From assembly GCF_018119405.1 (NCBI RefSeq), contig NZ_JAGPWC010000013.1, positions 1 through 64,000 of the forward strand: a DNA stretch of 64,000 nucleotides, in the 5' to 3' direction. Position 1 is the stretch's first letter; each line of letters opens with the position of its first letter. A model generated the notes under the pieces. That model saw only the letters and a program-made list of their open reading frames with translations, was not told where the DNA came from and did not search any database. Position numbers and translations under genes: made by a program. Positions 1 to 10,139 of the stretch are shown one piece after another. Origin of the DNA: Massilia sp. ST3 (lineage in GTDB: Bacteria; Pseudomonadota; Gammaproteobacteria; Burkholderiales; Burkholderiaceae_D).

Positions 1-148
1 CCCCCCCCGGCCCCCGGGGGGGGGGGGGGCCCCCCCCCCCACGCGTCGATGGTTTGCAGCGAGATCATCCGGCGCGGTATCGGAGCCGACAACGATCGCC
101 GCGTCGGCGGCATAGCCGCCAACCCTACGATCAGCCGCAGTCTGCGAC
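1..148. other. G/C homopolymer contig end plus short non-coding flank
   Basis: Bases 1-40 consist only of C and G blocks (8 C, 2 G, 5 C, 14 G, 11 C). Natural DNA rarely looks like this, and it sits at the very edge of the window, so a sequencing or assembly artefact is the likeliest reading. Bases 41-148 look like normal GC-rich DNA. No reading frame there with a start, a ribosome site and a recognisable product could be supported. Confidence 0.7.
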
Positions 149-1609
149 TCAGGCCGTGCCGCCCACCGTCACGCCATCGATGCGCAGGGTCGGCTGTCCC
201 ACGCCCACGGGCACGCTCTGGCCTTCCTTGCCGCACACGCCGACGCCGGTGTCCAGCTTCATGTCGTTGCCGATCATCGAGATGCGGTTCATCACGTCCG
301 GGCCGTTGCCGATCAGGGTGGCGCCCTTGACCGGATAGCTGATCTTGCCGTTCTCGATCATGTAGGCTTCGCTGGCCGAGAACACGAACTTGCCGTTGGT
401 GATGTCGACCTGGCCGCCGCCGAAATTGACCGCGTACAGGCCGTTCTTGACCGACTCCAGGATCTCCTGTGGGTCCTTGTCGCCGGCCAGCATGTAGGTA
501 TTGGTCATGCGCGGCATCGGCAGGTGGGCGAAGGACTCGCGGCGCGCGTTGCCGGTGACCGGCATCTTCATCAGGCGCGCGTTCATCGTGTCCTGGATGT
601 AGCCCTTCAGGATGCCGTCCTCGATCAGGGTCGTGCACTGGGTCGGGTTGCCCTCGTCGTCCATGTTGAGCGAGCCGCGGCGGTCCTTGATGGTGCCGTC
701 GTCGACCACGGTCACGCCCTTGGCGGCGACGCGCTGGCCGATCATGCCGGCATACGAGGACGAGCCCTTGCGGTTGAAGTCGCCTTCCAGGCCGTGGCCG
801 ACCGCCTCGTGCAGCAGCACGCCGGGCCAGCCCGGTCCCAGCACGATGGTCATCGGACCGGCCGGCGCCGGGCGCGCCTCCAGGTTGACGCAGGCCGACT
901 TGACCGCCTCGGTGGCGTAGAAGTCGAGGATCTCGTCGGTGAAGTAGCCGTAGTCGTAGCGCCCGCCGCCGCCGGAGGAGCCGACTTCGCGGCGGCCGTC
1001 CTGTTCGGCGATCACGGTCAGCGACACGCGCACCAGCGGACGGATGTCGGCGGCCAGCACGCCGTCGCTGCGCACCACCAGCACCACGTCGTATTCGGCG
1101 GCCAGGCCGGCCATCACCTGGACCACGCGCGGATCCTTGGCGCGCGCCATCTTCTCGACGCGTTCCAGCAGGCGCACCTTCTCGGTGGCGTCGAGCGAGG
1201 CCAGCGGATCGTGCGGCAGGTAGAGCGAGCGGCCGCCGGTCGGGCGGGTGGCGCCCGCGATCTTCACGCGGCCGGCGCCGGCGCGCGCGATGGTGCGGGT
1301 GGCGCTGGCCGCATCCAGCAGCGCGCGCTCGGAGATTTCATCGGAATAGGAAAAGGCGGTCTTGTCGCCCGAGATGGCGCGCACGCCGACGCCCTGGTCG
1401 ATCGAGAAGCTGCCGGTCTTGACGATGCCCTCTTCCAGGCTCCAGCCTTCGCTTTTCGTGAACTGGAAATACAGGTCGGCGTAGTCCACCTTGTGCGTGA
1501 ACATCGTACCCAGCGCGCGCAGCAGCTTGCCCTCGTCGAGGCCGAAGGGCGTCAACAGCACGTCGCGGGCGACGGCGATGGAGGAAAGGTTCGGTTCGAA
1601 TGGAGTCAT
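149..1609 (-). CDS. tldD: TldD family metalloprotease
   Basis: 486 aa, full length for TldD. With its homologue TldE/PmbA, TldD forms a cytoplasmic zinc protease complex that degrades unfolded peptides, trims microcin-type precursors and affects CcdA stability (family knowledge). The zinc motif HEAVGH (HExxxH) lies near residues 267-272. A conserved C-terminal block with a cysteine (GVCGKEGQ) and the final G-rich strand are also present. The gene is last in a minus-strand run yhdP, carbon-nitrogen hydrolase, tldD, with an 84 bp gap before it. No pmbA partner is in the window. Because TldD/E acts on small leader peptides, the bacteriocin-like genes at 14.3-14.6 kb are worth bearing in mind, but no link is shown. 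Confidence 0.95.
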   Translation of the reverse strand: MTPFEPNLSSIAVARDVLLTPFGLDEGKLLRALGTMFTHKVDYADLYFQFTKSEGWSLEEGIVKTGSFSIDQGVGVRAISGDKTAFSYSDEISERALLDAASATRTIARAGAGRVKIAGATRPTGGRSLYLPHDPLASLDATEKVRLLERVEKMARAKDPRVVQVMAGLAAEYDVVLVVRSDGVLAADIRPLVRVSLTVIAEQDGRREVGSSGGGGRYDYGYFTDEILDFYATEAVKSACVNLEARPAPAGPMTIVLGPGWPGVLLHEAVGHGLEGDFNRKGSSSYAGMIGQRVAAKGVTVVDDGTIKDRRGSLNMDDEGNPTQCTTLIEDGILKGYIQDTMNARLMKMPVTGNARRESFAHLPMPRMTNTYMLAGDKDPQEILESVKNGLYAVNFGGGQVDITNGKFVFSASEAYMIENGKISYPVKGATLIGNGPDVMNRISMIGNDMKLDTGVGVCGKEGQSVPVGVGQPTLRIDGVTVGGTA

Positions 1610-1693
1610 TTTGCGTTCGGTCTCTCGGTTGGAATGGGCATTGTGCCATATCCGGGTGCATCGTATCGGACGCGAGGCGAGCCCGCGCCAGTC

Positions 1694-2491
<798 letters not shown>

Positions 2492-2492
2492 C

Positions 2493-5400
2493 TCAGTCCT
2501 TTTTTGCGGTGGGGCGCGCGGCGGAGCGCGTGACCGCGGCGGCGGCGGCTGCCGCGGGCGGCGGGTTGTCGAGCTTGGTGATGGTCGGGGACTTCCACGG
2601 TCCCGTGACCTGCATCTGGTAAGTGAGCGCCTTCATCACCGGCGCGCGCAGGAAGAGCTGGGCCAGGAAGCCGCCCAGGCCGATCACCGGATTCACCGCC
2701 AGGCCATAGACCAGTGGGCCGGTACCCAGGTTGAATTCGGGAATCACGACCACGCGCAGGTTGGTCGATTCGTTGGCGATGTCGGCGGTGCCGTCCATCA
2801 GCACGGTGGCGGCCACGCCATGCATCTTGAGGTTGTCGGTGCGCAGCACGCCGCGCTGGATCATGGCGTTGGCGCTGATGCCGTCGAAGGCCAGGCCCTC
2901 CGAGAACACGTCGTGGAAATCGAGCTTGAGCAAGCGCGGCAGGGCCTGCAGGCTGAGCACGCCCAGCAGCTTGGCGGCGCCCGGGTCCTGCTTCAGGAAC
3001 TGGCCGGACTCCACGTTCATCTCGATCTGGCCCGACAGGCTGGGAATGTCCATCGCGTACGGCAAGCCCGCCCAGGAAATATCGCCCGACATCTTACCCT
3101 TGCCGCGGCGCAGAGTTTCCGGGAAGCCAAGGCGGTCCAGCAAGCGCCCGGCGTCATCGATGTCGAGCGAGAAGTTGAGGCTGGTATTGCTCTTGCCGTC
3201 CTTGGTCAGCCAGCGGCCGTTGGCCTTGAGCTGGCCGTCCGGATTCTCGATCGCCAGGCGCTCGATGCGCCATTCGCGTCCGGCCAGGGCTTGCACATTG
3301 CTGGCCTGCAGTTCCAGCCGGCCCAGGCGCTTGTCGAACAGTTCGAAATGCTCGGCCACGATGTCGAGCGAGGGGATGGTGGCGCTGGCGCCCCGGTTCG
3401 ATTCCAGCAGGTCCTTGACCTCGGCCTCGGCCGAGGGCGGGATCACGAGCGAGGCCAGGCGCGCCGTGACCTTGCCCACCCCGCTGGAAGCGTCGGCCCA
3501 GGTCAGGTAGCCGATCGCCTGGCGCGCATGGATGCTGGCCTGCCAGGTGTCGCGCAGGTGGGTGACGCCGGCCACCACGTCGGCCAGCTTGCGCTCGCCG
3601 ACCGTCATTTCCGACACCCGTCCGGACAGGTAGGACGGCAGGATGTACTGGGCCACGCCGCCACCGCCGGCGCCCGTCCCGCTCGCCGGAGCATCCTCGC
3701 CGGCGATCGCGCGCCCGGCCGCGATCCACTGGTCGACGTTGAGCGTCTTCATGTTCACGTTGAGCATCAGTCCACTGTCCGGTTCCGGCGCCGGCACGTT
3801 GACGCCGATGCCGCCGCGCGTCACCAGCCAGGGCCCGCGTCCCTGCTTCTCGCGCAGGTAGCGCGCCGCCAGGCCCTGGCCCAGGCCGACGCGGATCTCG
3901 TCGCGGCCCACGCCGCCCACGGCCGGCTCGCCGGCCAGGCTGAAATGCAGCGGCAGGCTGTCGGCCTGCGGCTTGTTGAGCGGCGCCGGCAGTTCCACAC
4001 CCAGGCCCGCCAGGCTGGAATCCAGGGTCACCGTGCGGCGGCCGTCCTTCACCACCACCGCGCCGGTGTAGCGCGTGCTGCCCGACAGCCGCTGGGCCAG
4101 GCGCGCCAGTTCCGGCATCGGGGCGGTGCGGCGCATGCCCTCGGCCGACAGGGTGCCGCCCAGGCGGATCACGATGCCGCCGTCGCGCTGGGTGCCGCCC
4201 GACACGCCCAGCGGGCCGCCCAGGAAGCTGGCGCCCACGCCGTTCAGGCTGACGCCGCGCTCGAAGAAGTCGATCCGGCCCAGGGCCGCCTGCAGCGGCG
4301 GCAGTTCCGGGAACAGGCTGACGTCGTTGCCCAGCAGCTGCAGGCTGCCCTGGACCTTGGTGTCCGGCAGGTGGTGCAGCGGCATGCGCAGCTTCAGGCC
4401 CAGGCGCGCATTGCCGCTGGCGCGCGTCTCCTCGGTGAAGTGGCCGATCCATTCCAGCACCGGCGTCACCGCCACATAGCGCAGGAACTCCTGCAGCGGA
4501 CCGGCGGCCATGCCGTCGATCTCGAGCATCATCTGATCGTGCGCGCCGAGGTCGGGAATCACCGCCTTCACCTTCGACAGCGCCACGCCCAGCGTGCGCA
4601 GGGTGTCGCCGCGGATCTCCATGCGCGCGCGGTCGAATTCGATGCGGCCGTTGATCTGCTCGGCCAGCGGCCACAGCGGCGCGCCGTCCGGATGGCGGTG
4701 TCCGGGGGCATACTCCAGGCGCGCGTTTTCCAGGCGGCCGCCGACGTGGAACTCGCCGCGCGCGCGTTCGGCCAGGTTGCTGGCGCGGAAAGGGAAGTCG
4801 GCCAGGTCGCCGCGCAGGCGCAGGCTGGTGTCGCGCAGGCGCCCGCCCTGCAGCGCGCCGGTCAGCCAGTGGCGCAGGTTCTCGGGCGTGGCCAGGGGCA
4901 GGAAGCGCCCCACCTGGCCGATCTCGAAGCCGTCGAGCTTGCCCGTGAAATCGGCATGCCCTGGGCCATGGCCGGGCTCGAGCGGGAGCAGGTGGCGTCC
5001 CGCCAGCCTGGCGTTGAACGCCCCTTGATGGAACTCGAGGTTCTCGACCTCGACCAGCAGCTGGCGCGCCGGCTCGTAGTTCCAGCGCGCCTTCAGCAGC
5101 AGGCGGTCGAAGGCCATGCTGGGCTCGGCGAACCAGGCCGGCATGTGCAGGGCGGTCGTGCTCGCGTCCAGGTCGACCGAACCGCCGCGCTCGGTGGCGT
5201 CGATGCTGCCGCTGAGGTTATCGAAACCGGGGATCGCCGCGCGCGCCGCCACCGCCGCCACGCCGGGGCGGGCAGGCTGGGCCGCGCGCGCCGGCTGGGG
5301 ATTCAGGCCCAGGCCTTCGACCTCGCCGCGGATGCGGTAGCCGCTCACGTTCGGCAGGCGCCCTTCCCACTCGGCGGTGACGTCGACCAGGCGGCCGCGC

Positions 5401-6671
5401 GGCGAATAATCGGCCAGCAGCTGGCGCTGCAAGGGGGTGATCGGCATCGACTGGGCCAGCACGGCCAGTGCGCCCAGGTCGAGGTGGCGCGCGCTCAGGC
5501 TGCCCTGCTCGGGACGGCCGGCGCGCGCCGGGCGCCAGCTTTCCTCCAGGGTGGCGGGGGGCAGCGCGCGGCCGTCGCGCGTGACCACCGCCAGGTTTTC
5601 CAGGCTGACCGTGTGGCCATGGGCGCCGAAGGTCGGCTTGCCGTCCTCCTTGCCCGCGATCATTTCTTCGCGTGCGGACAGGCGTCCGCTCACGCGCGCC
5701 AGTTCGAGCGGGGCCGCGTCCTTGCCCAGGCGCGCGGCGACCCCGGCCAGGGCCAGGTCGGCGGTGAAGCCGGCCAGGCGCGCCTGGTCGACGCTGAGCC
5801 AGGCGCGCAGCGAGCCACGGCCGCGGGTCAGCTGGACCGGGTAGTCGATGTGGCGCTTCCAGGCCGCCAGGTCGGCGTCGCGCAGTTCGGCGTACAGCTC
5901 GCCTTTCCAGCGGGTGATGTCGGAGGGACGCGCGCCAAAGCGGTGGCGGAACTGGGCGCGCAGCTCGATCGGCCGGCCGAGCGCGGCGGGCGGGGTCGCG
6001 CGCAGGGCCGCGTGGTGGGTGCCCCAGCGGTTCAGCAGGGCGAAGGTGACGCCCTCCAGGCGCAGGGTTGCGCGTCCGCGCAGCTCGTCGGTCCAGTCCA
6101 CGCGCCCGCCGCGGATCACGATCTCGCGCTGGCGGAACAGCCAGTCGGCGCCGCCCTTGTCCCCGCTCTTCGGGTCCAGGCGCACGCCGGCCACCTCGAA
6201 CACGCCGTCGCGCCCGCGGCGCACGCTCAGTTCAGGGTTGCGGATCTCGAGCTGCTCCAGGCGCGGCTCGAAGGCCGCCACGGTCCACCACGACAGGGTC
6301 GCCGAGACGCCGGGCAGCGCCAGCGCCTGGCGCCCGGCGCGGTCGTGCAGGCGCACGTCGCTCAGGGCCAGGGCCGGGCGCAAGCCCTTCCAGGAGGCGT
6401 CGATGGCGGCGATCGTCACCCGGCCGCCGAGCGCGCGGCTGGCGGCGCGCTCGATGTCGCCCTTGTACATGTCGATGTTGGGCAGCACCGCGTAGCGCAG
6501 CACCAGGAACAGCAGGGCGAGGGAGAAATAAACCAGCAGGAACAGCTTGATGGCGAAGCCGAGCACATGGTGCGAAGCCAGGTTGGCGACCCGATAGGCG
6601 GCGCGCAGCCGCCGCCAGCGCACGGCAAGCGGCAGGTGCGCAGGCGCGGCCTGCGGTTCCTGGTTGTCCAT
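2493..6671 (-). CDS. yhdP: YhdP family AsmA-like protein
   Basis: About 1392 aa from the ATG at 6671; a TTG five codons upstream (6686) would also work. One N-terminal membrane helix (FAIKLFLLVYFSLALLFLVL, about residues 36-55) anchors a very long periplasmic region rich in amphipathic beta-strands. The C-terminal part matches the AsmA-like YhdP domain. YhdP proteins are thought to form a bridge carrying phospholipids from inner to outer membrane, redundantly with TamB and YdbH. The C-terminus ends in an Ala-rich, low-complexity tail. The gene heads the yhdP-nitrilase-tldD operon and diverges from glnE, an arrangement seen in other Burkholderiales. Confidence 0.92.
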   Translation of the reverse strand: MDNQEPQAAPAHLPLAVRWRRLRAAYRVANLASHHVLGFAIKLFLLVYFSLALLFLVLRYAVLPNIDMYKGDIERAASRALGGRVTIAAIDASWKGLRPALALSDVRLHDRAGRQALALPGVSATLSWWTVAAFEPRLEQLEIRNPELSVRRGRDGVFEVAGVRLDPKSGDKGGADWLFRQREIVIRGGRVDWTDELRGRATLRLEGVTFALLNRWGTHHAALRATPPAALGRPIELRAQFRHRFGARPSDITRWKGELYAELRDADLAAWKRHIDYPVQLTRGRGSLRAWLSVDQARLAGFTADLALAGVAARLGKDAAPLELARVSGRLSAREEMIAGKEDGKPTFGAHGHTVSLENLAVVTRDGRALPPATLEESWRPARAGRPEQGSLSARHLDLGALAVLAQSMPITPLQRQLLADYSPRGRLVDVTAEWEGRLPNVSGYRIRGEVEGLGLNPQPARAAQPARPGVAAVAARAAIPGFDNLSGSIDATERGGSVDLDASTTALHMPAWFAEPSMAFDRLLLKARWNYEPARQLLVEVENLEFHQGAFNARLAGRHLLPLEPGHGPGHADFTGKLDGFEIGQVGRFLPLATPENLRHWLTGALQGGRLRDTSLRLRGDLADFPFRASNLAERARGEFHVGGRLENARLEYAPGHRHPDGAPLWPLAEQINGRIEFDRARMEIRGDTLRTLGVALSKVKAVIPDLGAHDQMMLEIDGMAAGPLQEFLRYVAVTPVLEWIGHFTEETRASGNARLGLKLRMPLHHLPDTKVQGSLQLLGNDVSLFPELPPLQAALGRIDFFERGVSLNGVGASFLGGPLGVSGGTQRDGGIVIRLGGTLSAEGMRRTAPMPELARLAQRLSGSTRYTGAVVVKDGRRTVTLDSSLAGLGVELPAPLNKPQADSLPLHFSLAGEPAVGGVGRDEIRVGLGQGLAARYLREKQGRGPWLVTRGGIGVNVPAPEPDSGLMLNVNMKTLNVDQWIAAGRAIAGEDAPASGTGAGGGGVAQYILPSYLSGRVSEMTVGERKLADVVAGVTHLRDTWQASIHARQAIGYLTWADASSGVGKVTARLASLVIPPSAEAEVKDLLESNRGASATIPSLDIVAEHFELFDKRLGRLELQASNVQALAGREWRIERLAIENPDGQLKANGRWLTKDGKSNTSLNFSLDIDDAGRLLDRLGFPETLRRGKGKMSGDISWAGLPYAMDIPSLSGQIEMNVESGQFLKQDPGAAKLLGVLSLQALPRLLKLDFHDVFSEGLAFDGISANAMIQRGVLRTDNLKMHGVAATVLMDGTADIANESTNLRVVVIPEFNLGTGPLVYGLAVNPVIGLGGFLAQLFLRAPVMKALTYQMQVTGPWKSPTITKLDNPPPAAAAAAAVTRSAARPTAKKD

Positions 6672-6806
6672 CAAAGTGCTCAACAAAAGGCTCGCCGTGA
6701 GGAAGTGCGGCAGGCCGCGGCCTTGCGCCCGCGTCCTGCCGCCGCTTCCGAATTAATTCTTTAGTAACAGATCGCTTGCAACAGTCGCGGCGTCTACCTT
6801 ACCATC

Positions 6807-9620
6807 ATGCTGACCCCAGGCAGCATGGCGGGCCATTCTACCGCATCGCACCGCCTGCCGGAACGCAACACTTTCTCGGATGGACTGATGAACCCTGCTT
6901 CTCCGGCGTACGCGTCGCGCTTCTTCCAACGCTGGCTCGATGCCGCCCCCACCCGGGCCGCGCAACTGGCCGAGCTGACCCGATTATCGCTGGCCGAGGC
7001 GGATTTCCGCGCCCTGTTGGCGCGCGAGCTGGCCGCCGGCCTGCCGCCGGAACGCGCCATGCGCCGGGTGCGCAACCTGCTGGTCTGCGCCATCATCGAA
7101 CGCGACCTCGACGGGCGCGCCGAGCTGGACGAGGTGGTGACGGCCATGACGGCCTTCGCCGACTTCGCCATCCGCTACCACGCCGAGGCCCTGCACGCCG
7201 AACTGGCGGCGGCCCACGGCGAGCCGGTCGGCGAGGAGTCCGGGCGCCCGCAGTACATGATGGTGCTGGCCATGGGCAAGCAGGGCGGCGGCGAGCTGAA
7301 CGTGTCCTCGGACATCGACCTGATCTTCGTCTACCCGGAAGACGGCGAGACCGCGGCCGGCCCCGGCCAGCGCCAGCTGTCGAACCATGAATTCTTCGTA
7401 CGCCTGGGCAAGCGCCTGATCGCCGCCCTGTCCGAGGTGATCGAGGACGGCTTCACCTTCCGGGTCGACATGGCGCTGCGCCCGAACGGCAAGTCCGGGC
7501 CGCTGGCGGCCAGCCTGGCCATGGTCGAGGAATACCTGATCGTCCAGGGGCGCGAGTGGGAACGCTATGCCTGGGTCAAGGCGCGCGCCGTCACCGGCCT
7601 GCCGGAGGACATCGCGGCGCTGGACGCGATCGTGCGGCCCTTCGTGTTCCGGCGCTACCTGGATTTCGGCGTGATCGACGCGATCCGCAACATGCACGCC
7701 CAGATCCGGGCCGAGGTCAAGCGCCAGGAGCGCCTGCATCCCGAGCGCAGCCACAACGTCAAGCTGGGGCGCGGCGGGATCCGCGAGATCGAGTTCCTGG
7801 CCCAGGTGTTCCAGCTGATCCGCGGCGGTCGCGACCCGGCCCTGCGCGAACGCTCGACCCGGGCCACCCTGCGCCTGCTGGCCGAGCGCGAACTGCTGCC
7901 GCCGGACACGGTCGGGCAGCTGCTGGAGGCCTACACCTTCCTGCGCCGGCTCGAGCACCGCCTGCAATACCTGGAAGACGCCCAGACCCACACCCTGCCC
8001 GCGAACGAGGCCGACCGACAGCTGGTCGCGCGCATGATGGGCTTGCCGGACGAAGCCACCCTGCTGGCGCGCATGGAGGAGCAGCGCGCCTTCGTGGCCG
8101 CCCAGTTCGACGCGATCTTCGCCGACAAGAGCGACAAGAACGAAGGCGCCGATCCGGACGCGCCGGTGCTGGCCGACGACCCGGAGAACCGCGAAGCCCT
8201 GGGCGCGCGCCTGGCCCAGCTGGGCTTCGACGACGCCCAAGGCGGCGCCGCGCGGGTGGTGGCCACCCTGCAGGGCCCGCGCCTGGCCAGCCTGCCGGAC
8301 GCCAGCCGCCTGCGCCTCCTGACCCTGCTCGACGCCGCCTTGCCCCAGATCGCCACCGTGGTGCGCGAGGCCGGCGTCGGCAGCCACGCCGCCACCCTGG
8401 GCCGCCTGCTCGACTTCTTCGAGGCCATCGCGCGCCGCTCGGCCTACCTGTCGCTGCTGACCGAATACCCGCACACGCTGGAGCGCGTGATCCGCATGAT
8501 CAATGCCAGCGGCTGGGCGGCCACCTTCCTGACCCAGCACCCGATCCTGCTCGACGAGCTGCTCGACGACCGCAACAACGGCGCCGAGGACCTGCCCCAG
8601 CTGGCCGCCAGCCTCGAACAGCAGCTGAACGAGGCCCAGGGCGACACCGAGCGCCAGCTCGACATCCTGCGCGAAGCCCACCACGCCCAGCTGTTCCGGC
8701 TGCTGGCCCTGGACCTGGCCGGCGAGCTCTCGGTCGAGCGCCTGGCGGACCACCTGTCGGCCCTGGCCGACACCATCGTCGGCGCCGCCATCCGGCACGC
8801 CTGGCGCACCGTCGCCACCCGCCACCGCGAGGAGCCGCGCTTCGCCGTCATCGCCTACGGCAAGCTGGGCGGCAAGGAACTGGGCTATGTCTCCGACCTC
8901 GACGTGATCTTCCTGTTCGAGGACGAGGACCAGGATGCGCCCATGAACTACGCCAAGCTGGCCCAGCGCTTCATCACCTGGATGACGGCCCACACCGCGG
9001 CCGGCATCCTGTTCGACGTCGACATCGCGCTGCGCCCGGACGGCGCCAGCGGCATGCTGGTGTCCTCGCTGGCGGCCTTCGAGCGCTACCAGGACAATGC
9101 GGCCTGGCTGTGGGAACACCAGGCCCTGACGCGCGCCCGCTTCTGCGCCGGCGACGCCGCCATCGGCGCCCGCTTCGAAGCGATCCGCGAACAGGTGCTG
9201 CGCAAGGACCGCAGCGGCCGCGAGGCCGAGCTCAAGCAGGAAGTGACGGACATGCGCCGCCGCATGCGCGACGCCAACCTCAACCGCGGCGACCTGTTCG
9301 ACCTGAAGCAGGATCCGGGCGGGATGATCGACATCGAGTTCATCGTCCAGTACCTGGTCCTGCGTCACGCCAGCGCCTATCCGCAACTAACGGCAAATGC
9401 CGGCAATATCGCTCTACTCCACCGATGCGGAGAACTTGGCCTGATCGATGCCACCCTGGCGGCCCAGGTCGCCGATGCCTACCGCGCGATGCGCAAGCTG
9501 CAGCACCAGGTTCGCCTCCAGGGCCAGGACAAGGCCCGGGTCGAGCCTGCCCTGGTAGGCCAGCACCCCGCCAGCGTCTTGCGGCTTTGGCAAGCCTGCT
9601 TCCCTGAGACAGCCGCGTAG
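6807..9620 (+). CDS. glnE: Glutamine synthetase adenylyltransferase/adenylyl-removing enzyme
   Basis: Up to 937 aa. GlnE attaches AMP to, or phosphorolytically removes it from, the regulatory tyrosine of glutamine synthetase, under PII control. Two nucleotidyltransferase domains are visible: the first with GKQGGGELNVSSDIDLIF (near residues 155-172), the second with YGKLGGKELGYVSDLDVIF (near 685-705). A helical regulatory linker lies between them. The ATG at 6807 has no good ribosome site, and homology begins only around the ATG at 6888 (MNPASPAYASRFF), which may be the true start. In this window its target is GlnA (33.5-34.9 kb), which keeps the modifiable tyrosine. Confidence 0.95.
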   Translation: MLTPGSMAGHSTASHRLPERNTFSDGLMNPASPAYASRFFQRWLDAAPTRAAQLAELTRLSLAEADFRALLARELAAGLPPERAMRRVRNLLVCAIIERDLDGRAELDEVVTAMTAFADFAIRYHAEALHAELAAAHGEPVGEESGRPQYMMVLAMGKQGGGELNVSSDIDLIFVYPEDGETAAGPGQRQLSNHEFFVRLGKRLIAALSEVIEDGFTFRVDMALRPNGKSGPLAASLAMVEEYLIVQGREWERYAWVKARAVTGLPEDIAALDAIVRPFVFRRYLDFGVIDAIRNMHAQIRAEVKRQERLHPERSHNVKLGRGGIREIEFLAQVFQLIRGGRDPALRERSTRATLRLLAERELLPPDTVGQLLEAYTFLRRLEHRLQYLEDAQTHTLPANEADRQLVARMMGLPDEATLLARMEEQRAFVAAQFDAIFADKSDKNEGADPDAPVLADDPENREALGARLAQLGFDDAQGGAARVVATLQGPRLASLPDASRLRLLTLLDAALPQIATVVREAGVGSHAATLGRLLDFFEAIARRSAYLSLLTEYPHTLERVIRMINASGWAATFLTQHPILLDELLDDRNNGAEDLPQLAASLEQQLNEAQGDTERQLDILREAHHAQLFRLLALDLAGELSVERLADHLSALADTIVGAAIRHAWRTVATRHREEPRFAVIAYGKLGGKELGYVSDLDVIFLFEDEDQDAPMNYAKLAQRFITWMTAHTAAGILFDVDIALRPDGASGMLVSSLAAFERYQDNAAWLWEHQALTRARFCAGDAAIGARFEAIREQVLRKDRSGREAELKQEVTDMRRRMRDANLNRGDLFDLKQDPGGMIDIEFIVQYLVLRHASAYPQLTANAGNIALLHRCGELGLIDATLAAQVADAYRAMRKLQHQVRLQGQDKARVEPALVGQHPASVLRLWQACFPETAA

Positions 9621-9901
9621 GGGCCAGCCGCGTATTGACGGCAGCGGGCCGGTTTTTGTGTCTTTCGTGGCGCGGACCCCATCTTTTCTTTGGCCGATTA
9701 TGCTGCTATGCAGCATTTAATTGCGACGCAAGCAGGACATATTTCCTTTAAGCAACTATTGCTCTTGGGAAAATCTGGTCTGTTTTGTTGCGAAGAGGTC
9801 AACAGCTGCGGTTGAGCGCAATGGTATTCTTCTAAGCAATTTAATTGCCGGCAAAACGCTTTCCGCGCAAGCCCGGCACCTGTTTTCTCTTTAGAACGAC
9901 A

Positions 9902-9919
9902 ATTGACCAAATGGTCAAT
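9902..9919. promoter_or_regulatory. Dyad, possible operator
   Basis: A perfect 7-bp inverted repeat, ATTGACC-AAAT-GGTCAAT, about 220 bp upstream of the TonB receptor start. The symmetry and the AT-rich setting suggest a repressor or activator site; the cognate protein is unknown. Confidence 0.35.
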
Positions 9920-9986
9920 ATTTTGCCGTGCGTCAATTGGTATTTACGCATTTCTGCAACACATCCATATCTGTACAACATATGCA

Positions 9987-10016
9987 TTGACAGTGCACAA
10001 GCCCGAATGTTTTTAT
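9987..10016 (+). promoter_or_regulatory. Possible sigma-70 promoter for TonB receptor
   Basis: A perfect -35 hexamer TTGACA (9987-9992) is followed after 18 bp by TTTTAT (10011-10016), a poor -10 match. It lies about 120 bp upstream of the receptor start. The weak -10 would fit an activated promoter. Confidence 0.35.
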
Positions 10017-10139
10017 TGCTGGCTTGAAAATACGCCGTACCAAAAGTTGGCGTTAGTTTCAGCGAGTCGCTTGACGACATTTCCGGCGGCAGTGCTGATG
10101 TTCAGTGCCGCTACGATTTCACCCTAGGAGTTTTGCAAC

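Larger units (their letters stand above)
9621..10139. other. Intergenic region upstream of TonB receptor
   Basis: 519 bases without a believable gene. It is much richer in A and T than its flanks. Short open frames on both strands lack ribosome sites and look random. It holds a dyad at 9902-9919 and a possible promoter at 9987-10016, so it is most simply the control region of the receptor gene at 10140. No clear terminator for glnE was found. Confidence 0.6.

Noticed and set aside
6753-6965. A 70-codon minus-strand frame across the yhdP-glnE divergence
   Set aside because: It overlaps the glnE start antisense and would occupy the promoter region; no family features.
9698-10127. Several 60-79 codon frames in the spacer before the first TonB receptor
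   Set aside because: No ribosome sites, overlapping on both strands, residue composition like random AT-rich DNA.
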